Source: an uncultured Ruminococcus sp. (GTDB taxonomy: Bacteria; Bacillota; Clostridia; UBA1212; UBA1255). Taken from it: 8,658 nucleotides of DNA. The position numbers were made by a program, and so were the translations under genes. Location: assembly GCA_902782885.1 (NCBI GenBank), contig CACZOW010000089.1:1-8658 (forward strand), written 5' to 3'. The notes beneath the pieces are model-generated. The model was not told the DNA's origin, made no database searches, and saw only the letters and a program-made list of their open reading frames with translations. Shown piece after piece: positions 6,999 through 8,658 of the stretch. Each line of letters begins with the position of its first letter. Within the stretch, counting starts at the first letter, position 1.

Positions 6999-8009
6999 AT
7001 GATAAGCGTCGTTGTTGCTGTGTATCAAGTTGAAAAATATCTGCGCCAGTGTGTTGAAAGCATACTGGCGCAGACATACAGCGATATAGACGTGGTCCTT
7101 GTTGACGACGGTTCTCAGGACAGCTGTCCGGAGCTGTGCGATGAATTTGCGGCGCGGGACCGCCGCGTGAGAACGTATCATATTGACAACGCGGGAATCG
7201 CGGCCGCCCGCAATTTTGGTTTGGAACGTGCGCGGGAAATACAGCCTGAATACGTTATTTTTGCCGACGGAGATGACTGGCTGGAGCCGGAAATGCTGGG
7301 GATGCTGCATGACGCGGCGGAGGAGGAAGGTGCCGATATATCCGTGTGCGGGTGGTATACAGATTATGTGGACATGTCTGCGCCGGTGCATCTCAAAGCG
7401 CGTATTTACGACAACGCTGACGCTATGAAAGCACTGCTGTGCCAGGCATTCCGTTTTACTGTTTGGAACAAACTTTGGCGGCTCGAACTGCTGGACGGTA
7501 TTGAATTCCCGGCAGGATCGAATTATGAAGATGTCAGGACCACATACCGCGTTTTTAGTAAAGCGAAAAAGGTGGTCGCGGTTTCTTACGCGGGCTATCA
7601 TTATCGGCAGCGCGGCAGCAGCATAGTACGTACACAGTCGTACGGGAGACTTCTGGACAGATGGCGTGCTGCAGAGCAGATTTTCGCGTTTTGTGAAAAA
7701 AGCGCTTACTGCGAGGACAAAAGAATATTGTACAGCAGGCTGAGTTACTGTGCTGTTTGTGCTTCGCAGATCTGGGCATCGATCGGGAAATGCACCGTTA
7801 AGGAACGAAAACTGGTAAAAACAGAATTAAAACAGATCTCGGCGTTCGTAAGAAAGCATTTTCCGGTTTCCGGACTGAAAGACTGGTCGTTTTACCGTAA
7901 ATGTATTATGATCCTTGTACGCCGTGCTTTTTTGATCAATTACGGCATCACGAGTTTTTTGAACTGGATCAACACAAAACGAAAGGCGGAGCACGCGTTA
8001 TTTGAGTAG
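6999..8009 (+). CDS. Family 2 glycosyltransferase
   Basis: The 336-residue protein begins with the classic GT-A strand and helix (MISVVVAVYQVEKYLRQCVE). It then has the nucleotide-sugar motif DDGS (D36-D37), a GIAAARNFGL helix, and the metal-binding ADGDDWLEP (D90-D93). NYEDVRTTY (E177-D178) fits the position of the acceptor-side catalytic acid. It should transfer a sugar from a nucleotide sugar at the cytoplasmic membrane face, as in exopolysaccharide, capsule or teichoic-acid decoration, but the sugar and acceptor cannot be read from the sequence. There is no signal peptide; the C-terminal third is basic with some hydrophobic stretches (around IMILVRRAFLINYGITSFL) that may touch the membrane. 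The start is chosen because the domain begins at this Met, although the nearest AAAGG is about 23 bases upstream, which is too far for a good ribosome binding site. Base composition falls to about 37% G+C in its last part. Confidence 0.88.
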   Translation: MISVVVAVYQVEKYLRQCVESILAQTYSDIDVVLVDDGSQDSCPELCDEFAARDRRVRTYHIDNAGIAAARNFGLERAREIQPEYVIFADGDDWLEPEMLGMLHDAAEEEGADISVCGWYTDYVDMSAPVHLKARIYDNADAMKALLCQAFRFTVWNKLWRLELLDGIEFPAGSNYEDVRTTYRVFSKAKKVVAVSYAGYHYRQRGSSIVRTQSYGRLLDRWRAAEQIFAFCEKSAYCEDKRILYSRLSYCAVCASQIWASIGKCTVKERKLVKTELKQISAFVRKHFPVSGLKDWSFYRKCIMILVRRAFLINYGITSFLNWINTKRKAEHALFE

Positions 8010-8045
8010 ACCGGCAGACCTCGTATTTTTTGTTATCAGTACAAA

Positions 8046-8079
8046 CACGGCCCTGCGGCATTACTGCTGCGGGGCTGTG
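8046..8079. terminator. Long hairpin between convergent genes, probable terminator
   Basis: A 15-base-pair stem (8046-8060 with 8065-8079) closes on a four-base TTAC loop. Three of the pairs are G-U wobbles when read as + strand RNA; on the other strand the same positions become A-C mismatches, so the folded form is better on the + strand. It sits 36 bases after the glycosyltransferase stop and 40 bases from the ABC gene stop, the usual place for a shared terminator. The T-run after the stem is weak on both strands (gttta on +, tttgt on -), and a separate T6 run at 8026-8031 precedes it, so the terminator call is moderate. Confidence 0.5.
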
Positions 8080-8119
8080 CCGCGTTTATGAGTAAATAGC
8101 GGTCTGCTTGGTATCCTTT

Positions 8120-8658
8120 TCACTCCAGCTCGAACGCGCCCGTGTACAGCTGGTAGTAGGTGCCCTTCTGGGCGATCAGCTGGTCGTGGCTGCCGCGCTC
8201 GATGATGCGGCCGTGGTCGAGGACCATGATCACGTCGGAGTTCATGACCGTTGACAGACGGTGGGCAATGACGAAGACCGTGCGGCCTTCCATCAGTTTG
8301 TCCATGCCGCGCTGGACGATGCTTTCGGTGCGGGTGTCGATCGACGAAGTGGCCTCGTCGAGGATCATGACCGGCGGGTCGGCAACGGCGGCGCGCGCGA
8401 TGGCCAGGAGCTGGCGTTGACCCTGGGAGAGGTTGGAGCCGCTGCCGGAGAGCTGGGTGTTGTAGCCGTCGGGCAGGCGGGTGATGAAGCTGTCCGCGCC
8501 GGATAGTTTGGCGGCGGCAATGCACTCTTCATCGGTGGCGTCGAGGCGGCCGTAGCGGATGTTGTCCATGACGGTGCCGGTGAACAGGCAGGTCTCCTGC
8601 AGCACCAGGCCCAGGGAGCGGCGCAGATCGGACTTTTTGATCTTGTTGATGTTGATGC
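8120..8658 (-). CDS. ABC exporter, C-terminal part of ATPase domain, 5' end missing
   Basis: The last 178 residues of an ABC ATP-binding domain are read on the minus strand, with the frame open to the window edge. Visible motifs are the Q-loop (VLQET), signature LSQGQRQ (8411-8431), Walker B VMILDE (catalytic Glu at 8354-8356), D-loop SSID and the H-loop IAHRLST (His codon at 8261-8263). The Walker A site and the membrane domain lie outside the window. The LDEATSSIDTRTE stretch and the C-terminal ending match the full-length exporter type with fused membrane and ATPase domains, probably the catalytically intact subunit of a heterodimeric multidrug or lipid exporter; that partner assignment is from family memory. 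The first sampled 60 bases (8161-8220) are 68% G+C against 50% and 37% in two samples of the glycosyltransferase gene, so this gene differs in composition from its neighbours. It is convergent and probably not part of the surface gene group. Confidence 0.93.
   Translation of the reverse strand, partial: ININKIKKSDLRRSLGLVLQETCLFTGTVMDNIRYGRLDATDEECIAAAKLSGADSFITRLPDGYNTQLSGSGSNLSQGQRQLLAIARAAVADPPVMILDEATSSIDTRTESIVQRGMDKLMEGRTVFVIAHRLSTVMNSDVIMVLDHGRIIERGSHDQLIAQKGTYYQLYTGAFELE

Noticed and set aside
6984..7601. Open frame of 205 codons on the minus strand opposite the glycosyltransferase
   Set aside because: The sense strand encodes the GT2 DDGS and DGDD motifs over this span; the antisense frame shows no start signal.

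Overview
The window reads as part of a chromosome from a low-to-mid GC Gram-positive gut- or rumen-type anaerobe, most likely a Clostridia member near Oscillospiraceae/Ruminococcaceae. This is an inference from strong Shine-Dalgarno sites, Firmicutes-style exported multi-domain proteins (InlB-like repeat plus LamG plus metallophosphoesterase), a NYGAAAQ segment I associate with clostridial surface proteins, a short EFE..DVIT peptide of a type I associate with Clostridia, and an MDR-type heterodimeric ABC exporter. No rRNA, tRNA, transposase, integrase or CRISPR array is visible.

Layout. (1) 2-2125, +: the C-terminal 707 residues of a large secreted beta-helix protein made of GGAI(Y)/FxxN coils, with its N-terminus outside the window. 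(2) 2127-3791, +: an exported two-motif phospholipase D (PLD) superfamily protein whose start lies one base after the previous stop. (3) 3806-3925, +: a 39-residue acidic peptide with its own strong ribosome binding site, followed at 3933-3963 by a clear intrinsic terminator. (4) 3989-6922, +: a 977-residue exported protein with an N-terminal segment, an InlB-like repeat, two LamG domains and a C-terminal calcineurin-like metallophosphoesterase. (5) 6999-8009, +: a cytosolic family 2 glycosyltransferase. (6) 8120-8658, -: the ATPase end of an ABC exporter, convergent with the rest and clearly richer in G+C. A long hairpin at 8046-8079 separates the converging genes.

How they may work together. 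Genes 1-3 look like one transcript ended by the terminator at 3933. Gene 4 starts only 25 bases after that terminator, so it is either read through or attenuated. The distinctive feature is a putative adhesin-like beta-helix protein beside two unrelated exported phosphodiesterase folds (PLD and metallophosphoesterase), a micropeptide and a glycosyltransferase. A plausible but unproven reading is a cell-surface module acting on phosphodiester-linked polymers such as teichoic acid, phospholipid head groups or nucleic acid. The ABC exporter is probably unrelated housekeeping or drug-efflux sequence bordering an accessory region.
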